DNA of 64,000 bases from Halovivax limisalsi. GTDB taxonomy: Archaea > Halobacteriota > Halobacteria > Halobacteriales > Natrialbaceae. Under the pieces are notes generated by a model. It had not been told where the DNA came from. It worked only from the letters and a program-made list of their open reading frames with translations, and searched no databases. This document shows, in pieces, positions 34,921 through 42,231 of the stretch (position 1 is its first letter; each line of letters opens with the position of its first letter). The translations under genes were made by a program, and so were the position numbers. The stretch spans positions 2,666,001-2,730,000 of the forward strand of contig NZ_CP095757.1 of assembly GCF_023093535.1 (NCBI RefSeq), read 5' to 3'.

Positions 34921-35828
34921 CAGCCTGTCACCTCCAGTTTCGCGACGAAGAAGCCGCCGGTGTCGTTGTGGTGCGGGTAAATGCGCGCGGCGCGCTCGAC
35001 GGACGGGTCGTACGTCTCCTCGCCCCACTCGGTGATTCCGGGCGCGTGATCGATCGGGAGGTCGAACGAGACGATCTCGCAGGCTTCCTCGTCCAGCGCG
35101 TGATCGAGGACGGCCTCGTTCTCCTCCGGCGCGAACGTACACGTCGAGTAGACGACGGTGCCGCCCACGCGGGTGGCCTGGATCGCCCGGCAGAGGATTC
35201 CCTTCTGGACGCCCGCAACGGAGCGGACGCGACCCTCCGACCACTCGTCGAGCGCGTCGGGGTTCTTCCGGATGGTCCCCTCGCAGGAGCAGGGCACGTC
35301 GACCAGCGCGCGGTCGAATTCGTCGAAGGAGAAGGGTCGCATCGAGAAGTTTCGCGCGTCCGCGTTGGTCACCGCGAGCGCCGTCACGCCGAGGCGTTCG
35401 GCGTTAAAGCGCAACGCCGAGAGTCGGCCGAGGTTGCTGTCGTTTGCCACGACGGTTCCCCGGTCGTCCATCATGTCGGCGAGCTGGGTCGCCTTCCCGC
35501 CCGGGGCCGCACAACTGTCCCAGACGCGCTCGCCGGGTTCGGGGTCGAGTACGAGCGCCGGGAGGATCGAGACCGCCTCCTGGCCGTGCGTGAAGCCGTG
35601 AAACGACGCCCACGTCGAGCCGGGGGAGTCCGTCTCGAGGTGGAGGACGCGCGGGTCCCAGTCGGCCTGTTCGTACCCAACGTCCTCCTCGTCGAAGGCC
35701 GCCATCGCGCGCTCGGGCGACGCCTTGATCGTGTTGACCCGCACCGTCGAGCCGAGCGGGCGCTCGCAGGCGGCGCGGAACGCCTCGAAATCGTCGACGA
35801 TCGGCCGATAGCGCTCGAGCGCTTCCAT
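34920..35828 (-). CDS. tRNA/rRNA cytosine-C5 methyltransferase (NOL1/NOP2/Sun family)
   Basis: The 302-residue enzyme transfers a methyl group from S-adenosylmethionine to C5 of cytosine in RNA. The SAM-binding loop DSCAAPGGKATQLADMM is at residues 104-120, motif IV DVPCSCEGTIRKNP at 177-190 and motif VI YSTCTFAPEENE at 227-238. Cys230 is the likely nucleophile and Cys180 or Cys182 the release Cys. The protein stops right after the catalytic domain; the RNA-binding domain is likely supplied by the overlapping downstream gene. Confidence 0.93.
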   Translation of the reverse strand: MEALERYRPIVDDFEAFRAACERPLGSTVRVNTIKASPERAMAAFDEEDVGYEQADWDPRVLHLETDSPGSTWASFHGFTHGQEAVSILPALVLDPEPGERVWDSCAAPGGKATQLADMMDDRGTVVANDSNLGRLSALRFNAERLGVTALAVTNADARNFSMRPFSFDEFDRALVDVPCSCEGTIRKNPDALDEWSEGRVRSVAGVQKGILCRAIQATRVGGTVVYSTCTFAPEENEAVLDHALDEEACEIVSFDLPIDHAPGITEWGEETYDPSVERAARIYPHHNDTGGFFVAKLEVTG

Positions 35829-36092
35829 CTGACCGAGATTCGGCCGCCCCCGGTTAGTGCGTTTCGAAGTTCGGGATCCGCGGACGACGCTTCGACGAGG
35901 AACGCATCATCGCCGCGAGCGCCGCCTTCGAACGCGAACGGCCGTGGCGACGCCGTACGCAGTGGCGTAAGCGACCTCCAGCGCGAACTGCAGGGCGAAG
36001 ACGGACGATCGCAGGGCTTCGGGCGAGGTCGAAACCCCCGGTTCGTCTCCGCAAACGGAATTCCTTACCCGCTCGATGGACACAGTCGATAC

Positions 36093-36932
36093 ATGAGCGA
36101 TCCGGAGACGATCGATCCGACGGACTGTCCACGAGCGAACGGGATGCCGATGCTCGGCCTGGGGACCTGGCAGAACACCGATCCGGCCCAGTGCACCGAG
36201 AGCGTGCGGACGGCCCTGGAGTGCGGGTATCGCCACATCGACACCGCACAGGCCTACGGCAACGAAGAAGCCGTGGGCGAGGGTATCGAGCGCGCGGACG
36301 TCCCGCGCGAGGACGTCTTCCTCGCGACGAAGGTCTGGACCGACAACCTCGCCCCCGAGGACGTAAAACGGACGGCCCGCGAGAGCGTCGATCGGCTCGG
36401 CGTCGAGGCCGTCGACCTGCTCTACGTTCACTGGCCCGCCGGGGCGTACGACCCGAAGACGACGCTGGCGGCGTTCGAGGAACTCGTCGACGAGGGCGTC
36501 ACCCGGCGCATCGGCGTGAGTAACTTCCTCCCGGAACAGCTCGAGGAGGCCGTCGAGCTGTGCGACGCGCCCGTCTTCGCCAACCAGGTCGAACTCCACC
36601 CGCGGCTGCAGCAACCGGAACTCCGCGAAACGGCGGCGGATCTCGGCGTCGAACTCGTCGCCTACTCGCCGCTCGCCCGCGGGGCGGTCTTCGAGGAGCC
36701 GACCCTCTCGGCGATCGCCGACGAGTACGACGTCTCCGAGGCGCAGGTCAGCCTCGCCTGGCTGCGCGGAATGGGGGCGACGGCCATCCCGAAGGCGACG
36801 GGGCGAGCCCACATCGAGGACAACTGGGCGTCGCTCTCGCTGTCGCTCGACGAGGCCGACCTCGAACGGATCGCGTCGGTCGATCGCGGCGAGCGCGAGG
36901 TCGATCCCGACTTCGGCCCCTGGAACCAGTAA
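36093..36932 (+). CDS. Aldo/keto reductase
   Basis: The 279-residue (alpha/beta)8-barrel oxidoreductase reduces aldehydes or ketones with NAD(P)H. The catalytic tetrad Asp50, Tyr55, Lys80 and His113 is visible in CGYRHIDTAQAYGNEEAV, FLATKVWTDN and DLLYVHWP. IGVSNF near residue 175 and AIPKATGRAHIEDN near 240 are the cofactor-binding signatures. The start at ATG 36093 is preferred over a much longer open frame that runs antisense to the methyltransferase; a TATA-like TTCCTTACC lies about 27 bp upstream. The substrate is unknown. Confidence 0.92.
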   Translation: MSDPETIDPTDCPRANGMPMLGLGTWQNTDPAQCTESVRTALECGYRHIDTAQAYGNEEAVGEGIERADVPREDVFLATKVWTDNLAPEDVKRTARESVDRLGVEAVDLLYVHWPAGAYDPKTTLAAFEELVDEGVTRRIGVSNFLPEQLEEAVELCDAPVFANQVELHPRLQQPELRETAADLGVELVAYSPLARGAVFEEPTLSAIADEYDVSEAQVSLAWLRGMGATAIPKATGRAHIEDNWASLSLSLDEADLERIASVDRGEREVDPDFGPWNQ

Positions 36933-37110
36933 TCGGTTCGTGCGCGAACCGGGTCCGGCGAATCGGTGTGCATCCGGCGAATCGGAGCGCAGGACGGCTT
37001 CTACCGTGACCGGAGCGGACGGCTCCCGCCCACCGAGGGCGTCCCGGCCGACCGGTCGGATGAACGAAGACACAGGAAAGTTTACGGTACGTCGGCCGCA
37101 GGGATCGGAC

Positions 37111-37878
37111 ATGTCGACCCACGCTCGATCGTCGAACCGCACCGGGCTCGTCGGCGCGGTGAAGTTCGACCTCGCGAGGCTCCACGGGGCGTGGATGGAG
37201 ATCTTCTTCCCCCGCCAGCGCGGGCGCGGCCACTCCGTGATGGGCAAGTGGAAGCCGGAGACGCTTCCCCAGGCGATCGCGTACTACGGCTGGTACCTCG
37301 TCGGCGCCCTCGGACTGCTCGCCCTGTATCCGCTCGCCGTGATCGGCCTCGCGACCAGGTTCTACGCCTCGAAACTCGACTCGACGGCCACACGCCTCGG
37401 CATCGTCGGCGTCACCGGCGTCGCCGTCGTCGTCTGGGGCCTGTTGAGCCTGCTCGCCTACGTCGAACTGCCCTGGAACTCGTTCCTCGCGATCGCGGCG
37501 GCCAGCAGCGTCGCCGTCGTCTCCGCCGCCCTGGCGACGGTCACCTCGAAGTACGGCGGCCGCCCGGTGACGGTGCTGCTCGCCTACCCGTTCGCGATGA
37601 CGGCGTTATTCCTTCCGCCCGTCGTCGCCGCGCTGGTGACGCCGTCGCTCGAACCGTACGTCCTCGAACCAAGCTACGATCTGGCCGCCTGGTTGCTCGA
37701 CAACGTCCTCGTCGTCGGCGACATCAACGACTACCTCCGCGAGAACTACCAGCTCCAGGGCGGCGCCTACGCCGCCATGTGGTTCGGCTTCTCGGTCACC
37801 TCCGGCTGGTTCTTCGGCCTGCTGGTCTCGCTGGCGAACCTCGTCCGACCCTCGCCGGACGACGGCGACGAGGAGTGA
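37111..37878 (+). CDS. Multi-spanning membrane protein, hypothetical
   Basis: The 255-residue protein starts MSTHARSSNRTGLVGAVKFD. It has five or six membrane segments, among them GWYLVGALGLLALYPLAVIG, LGIVGVTGVAVVVWGLLSLL, FLAIAAASSVAVVSAALATV and PVTVLLAYPFAMTALFLPPV. A soluble loop contains EPSYDLAAWLLDNVLVVGDI then NDYLRENYQLQG, and the last segment is MWFGFSVTSGWFFGLLVSLA. I recognise no family. TTTACGG about 29 bp before the ATG is a likely TATA element and marks the start. Confidence 0.7.
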   Translation: MSTHARSSNRTGLVGAVKFDLARLHGAWMEIFFPRQRGRGHSVMGKWKPETLPQAIAYYGWYLVGALGLLALYPLAVIGLATRFYASKLDSTATRLGIVGVTGVAVVVWGLLSLLAYVELPWNSFLAIAAASSVAVVSAALATVTSKYGGRPVTVLLAYPFAMTALFLPPVVAALVTPSLEPYVLEPSYDLAAWLLDNVLVVGDINDYLRENYQLQGGAYAAMWFGFSVTSGWFFGLLVSLANLVRPSPDDGDEE

Positions 37879-37913
37879 CGATCCCCGACAGCCAGCCCTG
37901 GCGGTCACGTCCG

Positions 37914-38603
37914 CTACAGAGGTTCGCTTCGCGACGCGACGACGTCGAGTCCCGGACTGTAGTAGTACGTGGGTTCGGCGTCGGGTTCCGCGAACCCGTG
38001 GGCCGAGAACAGCGTGTTCGTCTCGACGGTCGCGGTCGCCGGGTACAGCGTCCAGGGCTCGTGTTCGACGTCGGTGTATCGCATCGACCCGTCCGTGGCC
38101 TCCGCGTAGAACCGGTAGCGTTCGACCAGGAACGCGGCGAACGGATCGTCGGGGGCCGAAAACGGACGCCCGCTCGCTCGATACGTCGCCTCGTACTGCG
38201 CGGGCCTGGCGCCGGGGTGCCGACGGCGACTCCGGAAGCTGAGCCGCCCGTCGGCCGATTCCAGCCGGATGTGCGCGTAGTAGTACGGCAAGTGGTGGAA
38301 GAGCCGCGCGCCGAGGACGCTCGCGAGGCCCTGCGCGTCGAGGCTGAAGAAGTAGACGCTCGGGACGCCGGCGTGCGTGACGTACGTCCTGACGTTGAGC
38401 TCCGGGAGTCGGACGCCCAGCGACGCCGGCACGCCCGCCGGCCGGACGGCGACGTTGGTGAACGGGACGATCGAGAGCCACGCCGACCCATCGTACAGGT
38501 CCGGTGACAGCCCGTCCGGCAGGTGCGCGTCCATCACCGCCGGCTCGATCGGCCAGTTCTCGAACAGGAGGTGACGCCACCCCATCGCCAGCGGAACGAC
38601 CAT
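37914..38603 (-). CDS. DUF2071 (YqjF-type) protein
   Basis: The 229-residue protein begins MVVPLAMGWRHLLFENWPIE and continues with VMDAHLPDGLSPDLYDGSAW, LSIVPFTNVAVRPAGVP, ELNVRTYVTHAGVPSVYFFS and LDAQG, the diagnostic order for DUF2071, whose members resemble acetoacetate-decarboxylase folds. The family opening W-x-x-L-L-F-x-x-W-P is intact. No enzymatic activity is established from the sequence. It is convergent with the preceding membrane-protein gene. Confidence 0.88.
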   Translation of the reverse strand: MVVPLAMGWRHLLFENWPIEPAVMDAHLPDGLSPDLYDGSAWLSIVPFTNVAVRPAGVPASLGVRLPELNVRTYVTHAGVPSVYFFSLDAQGLASVLGARLFHHLPYYYAHIRLESADGRLSFRSRRRHPGARPAQYEATYRASGRPFSAPDDPFAAFLVERYRFYAEATDGSMRYTDVEHEPWTLYPATATVETNTLFSAHGFAEPDAEPTYYYSPGLDVVASRSEPL

Positions 38604-38772
38604 ACGGAGACGCTGCTGTCCGGGTAAAAATCACTTTCCCACCGGCAAAGACCGGGGCGGGACCAGATTGGAGGACGGTGTGACTCGCGAGTTGCGTGGA
38701 TATTGTTCGCTATCGCTCACGCAATCCTCGGTATAGCGAGCGGTGTCGGCCGAACCACGAAATCGTGTTCTA
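38604..38772. other. Intergenic between DUF2071 gene and repeat element
   Basis: No gene is seen. It contains the divergent start region of the DUF2071 gene (GGTAAAAATC near 38627 as a TATA-like element) and ordinary spacer up to the hairpin at 38773. Confidence 0.4.
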
Positions 38773-38923
38773 CCGCCGGAGCGGACGACGTCCGCGGAGG
38801 CGGCCTTTTTCATCGAAGTTTTTCTGGTGAGCGGGTTGCGGGCCTCCGGTCCGCAACTGAATGACGTGGCGGCTCCGCCGCCACGCGGTTCGCCGTAGGC
38901 GAACCCGAACCACAAAAAGTTCG
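38773..38923 (-). repeat. Composite intergenic repeat element, copy A, with tandem hairpins
   Basis: Read on the minus strand it starts with CGAACTTTTT-N5-TCGGGTTCGC (38923-38899), directly after the PAPS-reductase stop. Three perfect hairpins follow: 38905-38887 (8-bp arms, GTA loop), 38885-38865 (9-bp arms) and 38857-38835 (7-bp arms). Then come CGCTCACC (38833-38826) and a 22-base core containing CTTCGATGAAAAAGGCC (38823-38802), followed by a nested stem CCGCC-GCGGACG / CGTCCGC-GGCGG (38803-38773). Copy B at 46306-46407 carries the same two blocks in the same order. Confidence 0.8.
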
Positions 38924-38927
38924 GTTC

Positions 38928-39899
38928 CTACATGTATCCGAGGTCGCGCAGGCGCTCCATCAGGTCCTCCTTGTCTTGGGCGCGGCCGGCGCGTTCGGTC
39001 GTCGACTCGAGATCCTGCAACCAGGCGGGTTCCTCGTCGGCCTTCTCGGTGCTGACTTCGCTGCCGAGCGAGCGGAAGCCGGCGAAGTACTTCGGCGAGA
39101 TGGGGATGTCCTCCTGCGAGACGCCCTCGGGAAGATCGTCGTCGGCCTGCGGGACGTAGCCGTCGTCGGGGTACGCCTCGACGGTATCCGGAACCGCGAA
39201 GTTCCAGAACGCGTCCCAGACCGCGGCCTCGTCGAACTGCAGGATGGGCTGGATGCGATCGTGGGGCGGGTAGATGTCGGGGTCGTGGCGCGGCGAGAAG
39301 AACGTCTCGTCCGCGCGGGCCTCCTGCTCGTCCCAGCGGACGCCGCTGATAACGCCGTCGATGTCGTACTCCTCGAGCGCATCGTTGAGCGCGACCGTCT
39401 TCAGCAGGTGGTTGCCGACGTAGGTGTCGAGCAGGAACGGAAACGTGTCCTCCTCGTACTCGAGGATGTTCCTGACGTGGTGCCGGTTGTGTTCCGAGAG
39501 TTCCGATATCTCGATCTCGTCGCCGGGATCGAGACCGTGCTCGTCGACGTACTCGCCGACGTCATCGTTGCGCGCGTAAATGACCTCGAGGTCCCACTCG
39601 TCGGCCCAGCGGTCGACGAAGTCGTGGATCGCGTCGAAGTGCTGGTAGTGATCGATGAACACGGCCGGGGGCACGTCGAGGTCGAAGCGGTCCGCGACCT
39701 CCTTGATGAAGTAGAGCGTGAGCGTCGAGTCCTTCCCGCCGGTCCACATCACCGCCGGGTTCTCGTAGGTCTCGAGGGCCTCCCTGGTGACCTCGATCGC
39801 CTTCTCCATCTTCGCGGTCAGCGAGGGGTACGTCTCGGGCGATTCGCCGGTGCCGTCCTCGTAATCGACGTCGACTGCGACTGGGTTGTCGGTCGGCAT
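38928..39899 (-). CDS. PAPS-reductase/ATP-sulfurylase-small-subunit family protein
   Basis: The 323-residue protein has the PP-loop MWTGGKDSTL (residues 51-60) that binds ATP or adenylylsulfate, followed by FIKEVADRFDLDVPPAVFID and the family VISGVRWDEQEARADETFFS segment near residue 185. These features group it with CysD and PAPS reductases. No other sulfate-assimilation gene (cysN, cysC or sulfite reductase) is in this window, so its substrate may differ. The catalytic C-terminal ECGLH motif of true PAPS reductases is not present. A T-run and the composite repeat element follow its stop. Confidence 0.85.
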   Translation of the reverse strand: MPTDNPVAVDVDYEDGTGESPETYPSLTAKMEKAIEVTREALETYENPAVMWTGGKDSTLTLYFIKEVADRFDLDVPPAVFIDHYQHFDAIHDFVDRWADEWDLEVIYARNDDVGEYVDEHGLDPGDEIEISELSEHNRHHVRNILEYEEDTFPFLLDTYVGNHLLKTVALNDALEEYDIDGVISGVRWDEQEARADETFFSPRHDPDIYPPHDRIQPILQFDEAAVWDAFWNFAVPDTVEAYPDDGYVPQADDDLPEGVSQEDIPISPKYFAGFRSLGSEVSTEKADEEPAWLQDLESTTERAGRAQDKEDLMERLRDLGYM

Positions 39900-40130
39900 T
39901 GTCTAATGAGATGTAATTATCCGGGGTAAAACCCACGGTTGATCGCGCGGCGGTTCGACCGAACCGTCGCCGGCGAGCGTCACGTACCTTCGCCCGACTC
40001 GCAGCGACTGACACCGATCGAAAATCGGACGCGAACGCCCCGGATCGACCGACACGTCCGCCCCGGAGGGGTCTCGGGCAGTTCGATACCGCTCCAGCGG
40101 CGGAGGCGGGGCGGCGACCGCGTCTGACGC

Positions 40131-40138
40131 AAAGTACT
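40131..40138 (+). promoter_or_regulatory. TATA-like box supporting ATG 40164
   Basis: AAAGTACT lies about 28 bp before ATG 40164 but only ~10 bp before the alternative GTG at 40146, which favours the ATG as the real start of a leaderless transcript. Confidence 0.45.
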
Positions 40139-40163
40139 TGCCGCTGTGAACGAACGTCAAGAT

Positions 40164-40820
40164 ATGCTAGATCCGCTCGTCATCGCACCGGTCCTGATCG
40201 GCCTGCTGCTCCTGGTCGTCGGTGCCACGCTGTCGCGCTACGGGATCGCGCTCATGGGTGCGCTCGTCGGCGCCGGAGCCGGCTACCTCGGCGCACCGAC
40301 CGTCGCGTCGGCCGTCGGCGTCGGCGCGACGGCCGGATCGGCCATCGGCATCGCGATCGGCATCGTCGTCGGCGTCCTCGCCGCCCACATGCTGCTGAAG
40401 TTCGCGGTGGGGATGATCGGCCTCGGCGTCGGCTCCTACTTCGGCCTCACCGTCCTCGCCCCGATCCTCGTCGACGGCGCCTGGTACGTCGAGCTGGGCG
40501 CCGGCCTGGCCATCGGCCTCGCGGTCGCGGCCGCGGGCATGGTCTTTACCCACCTGACGATGATCGGGCTCACGTCGTTCATCGGCGCCGCGCTGGTGAG
40601 TCGCTCGCTCACGTTCGAGAACGTCCAGACGGCCCAGTCGGAACTGACGATCGACCCGCTACTGTTCGAGACGACCGACCCGATCTTCCTCGGGCTGTTC
40701 GCCGTCGGCATCGGGCTCCAGGTCGGCCTGCTGAAGCTCGGCTACGCGAGCTGGCTGGTGCGCCGGTTCCCGGGCGCCGGCATGGGCGACGAGAAACGCG
40801 ACTCGACCGCCCAGGGCTGA
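40164..40820 (+). CDS. DUF4203-like multi-spanning membrane protein
   Basis: The 218-residue protein starts MLDPLVIAPVLIGLLLLVVG and consists mostly of glycine/alanine-rich membrane helices: LMGALVGAGAGYLGAPTVAS, GSAIGIAIGIVVGVLAAHML, VGMIGLGVGSYFGLTVLAP and LTMIGLTSFIGAALVSRSLT. Glycine-zipper-like GxxxG spacing is frequent. The layout resembles DUF4203/TMEM198-type proteins, but no enzymatic motif is visible. GTG 40146 is an alternative start; the promoter spacing favours this one. Confidence 0.7.
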   Translation: MLDPLVIAPVLIGLLLLVVGATLSRYGIALMGALVGAGAGYLGAPTVASAVGVGATAGSAIGIAIGIVVGVLAAHMLLKFAVGMIGLGVGSYFGLTVLAPILVDGAWYVELGAGLAIGLAVAAAGMVFTHLTMIGLTSFIGAALVSRSLTFENVQTAQSELTIDPLLFETTDPIFLGLFAVGIGLQVGLLKLGYASWLVRRFPGAGMGDEKRDSTAQG

Positions 40821-40914
40821 TCCGGAACTGAGCGGGCGACGCTGAGCGGAGCAGTTTCGCCGTCCCGACGACGAAGTCGGTCGGGAGACGCGGTCGGTGT
40901 GGCCGGGATGGGCA

Positions 40915-40926
40915 CGTTTTACTATC
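40915..40926 (+). promoter_or_regulatory. TATA-like box of the aminotransferase gene
   Basis: CGTTTTACTATC is centred about 27 bp before ATG 40948, consistent with a leaderless message. Confidence 0.5.
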
Positions 40927-40947
40927 GCCACGAAGTAGACGCAGGAA

Positions 40948-42165
40948 ATGACCGCCGGCAGCGCCGATCGATTGCGTTCGCTGTTGACGCCGCGGGCGCG
41001 ATCGACACTCGACCGATCGGGCTACGGCTCGTGGCGCGCGATCGCCGGGGCCGACGCCGTCTCGCTCGCCTTCGGCTTCCCGTCGCCGGACGCCCTCCCG
41101 ATCGAGGCGCTGTCGAACTCCGTCGACGCCGTCCTGGACGACGAAGGAGCGCAGGCGCTCCAGTACGGTGGCGGGAGGTACGCGGATCGTCTCGAATCGT
41201 GGGTCGAAACGCGGGCGCTCGATCGCGGCATCGACCTCGACTCGCGATCCGTCCTGCTGACCAACGGGGCGACCCACGCCCTCGACAGCACCTGTCGGGC
41301 CTTCCTCGAACCGGGCGACGTCGTCGCCGTCGAAGCGCCGACGTTCATGGGCTCGATCCGCGTCTTCGAGAACTTCGGCGTCGACGTCGTCGGAACGCCC
41401 CTCGACGAGGCGGGCCTCGACGTCGAGGTGCTGGCCGATCGACTCGACCGCCGTCGCCGCGAGGGCCGACCGATCCCGAAACTCGTGTACACGATTCCGA
41501 ACTTCCAGAATCCGACGGGGGCGACGCTGCCTCGCGACCGGCGCGAACGGCTCCTCGAACTCGCCGAGCGGTTCGACTTCGCGATCGTGGCGGACGACGC
41601 CTACGGCGACCTGCGATACGCGGGCGACCCGGAGCCCCCGCTCGCCGCGCTCGACGACGACGGGCGCGTGATCCGCATCGAGTCGTTCGCGAAGACGATC
41701 GCGCCCGGCGTCAGGCTCGGGTGGCTCGTCGCGCCGACGCCGATCCGCGAGGCGATCGGCGCCCTCGCGGCCGGCGGCACGAACACCTTCACCCGCAGCG
41801 CCGTCGGCCACTACTGCACCGAGGGCGCATTCGACGCGGCCCTGCCCGATCTCCGGGCGGCGTACGCGAAGCGCCGGGATCGGCTGCTCGCCGCGCTCGA
41901 CCGAACCATGCCGCCCGAGGCGACCTGGAGCGAACCGGACGGCGGCTTCTTCGTCTGGCTCGAACTGCCCGCGACCGTCGACACCGGCGACCTGCTCGAC
42001 GCGGCGATCGACGCCGGCGTCACGTTCCTGCCCGGTTCGACGTTCTATCCCGACGACCGCGGCGCGAACGCGCTCAGACTCTCCTTTTCCTACGCCGGTC
42101 CGGCGGAGATCGAGGCCGGAATCGAAGCGCTGGGAGCGGCGATCGACGAATACGAGCGGGCCTGA
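40948..42165 (+). CDS. PLP-dependent class I/II aminotransferase (2-aminoadipate/MocR-like)
   Basis: The 405-residue enzyme carries fold-type I signatures: GFPSPDALP near residue 43, YTIPNFQNPTGATLPRDRR near 181, FAIVADDAYGDLRY with the PLP-contacting Asp and Tyr near 215, and the Schiff-base SFAKTIAPGVRLGW with Lys249. The pattern is that of the LysN/alpha-aminoadipate transaminase-like and valine-pyruvate transaminase-like group. There is no helix-turn-helix at the N-terminus, so it is an enzyme and not a MocR regulator. The amino donor cannot be told. Confidence 0.9.
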   Translation: MTAGSADRLRSLLTPRARSTLDRSGYGSWRAIAGADAVSLAFGFPSPDALPIEALSNSVDAVLDDEGAQALQYGGGRYADRLESWVETRALDRGIDLDSRSVLLTNGATHALDSTCRAFLEPGDVVAVEAPTFMGSIRVFENFGVDVVGTPLDEAGLDVEVLADRLDRRRREGRPIPKLVYTIPNFQNPTGATLPRDRRERLLELAERFDFAIVADDAYGDLRYAGDPEPPLAALDDDGRVIRIESFAKTIAPGVRLGWLVAPTPIREAIGALAAGGTNTFTRSAVGHYCTEGAFDAALPDLRAAYAKRRDRLLAALDRTMPPEATWSEPDGGFFVWLELPATVDTGDLLDAAIDAGVTFLPGSTFYPDDRGANALRLSFSYAGPAEIEAGIEALGAAIDEYERA

Positions 42166-42231
42166 CGTCGTACCCCGCGCTCGGGAGTTCGGTGCGAGAG
42201 CGTACGGAGCGGTCGCCCGGATCCCAGCCGG

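Noticed and set aside
34968-36092. N-terminal extension of the aldo/keto reductase frame
   Set aside because: The frame is open but antisense to the methyltransferase; the family start and a TATA-like box fit ATG 36093.
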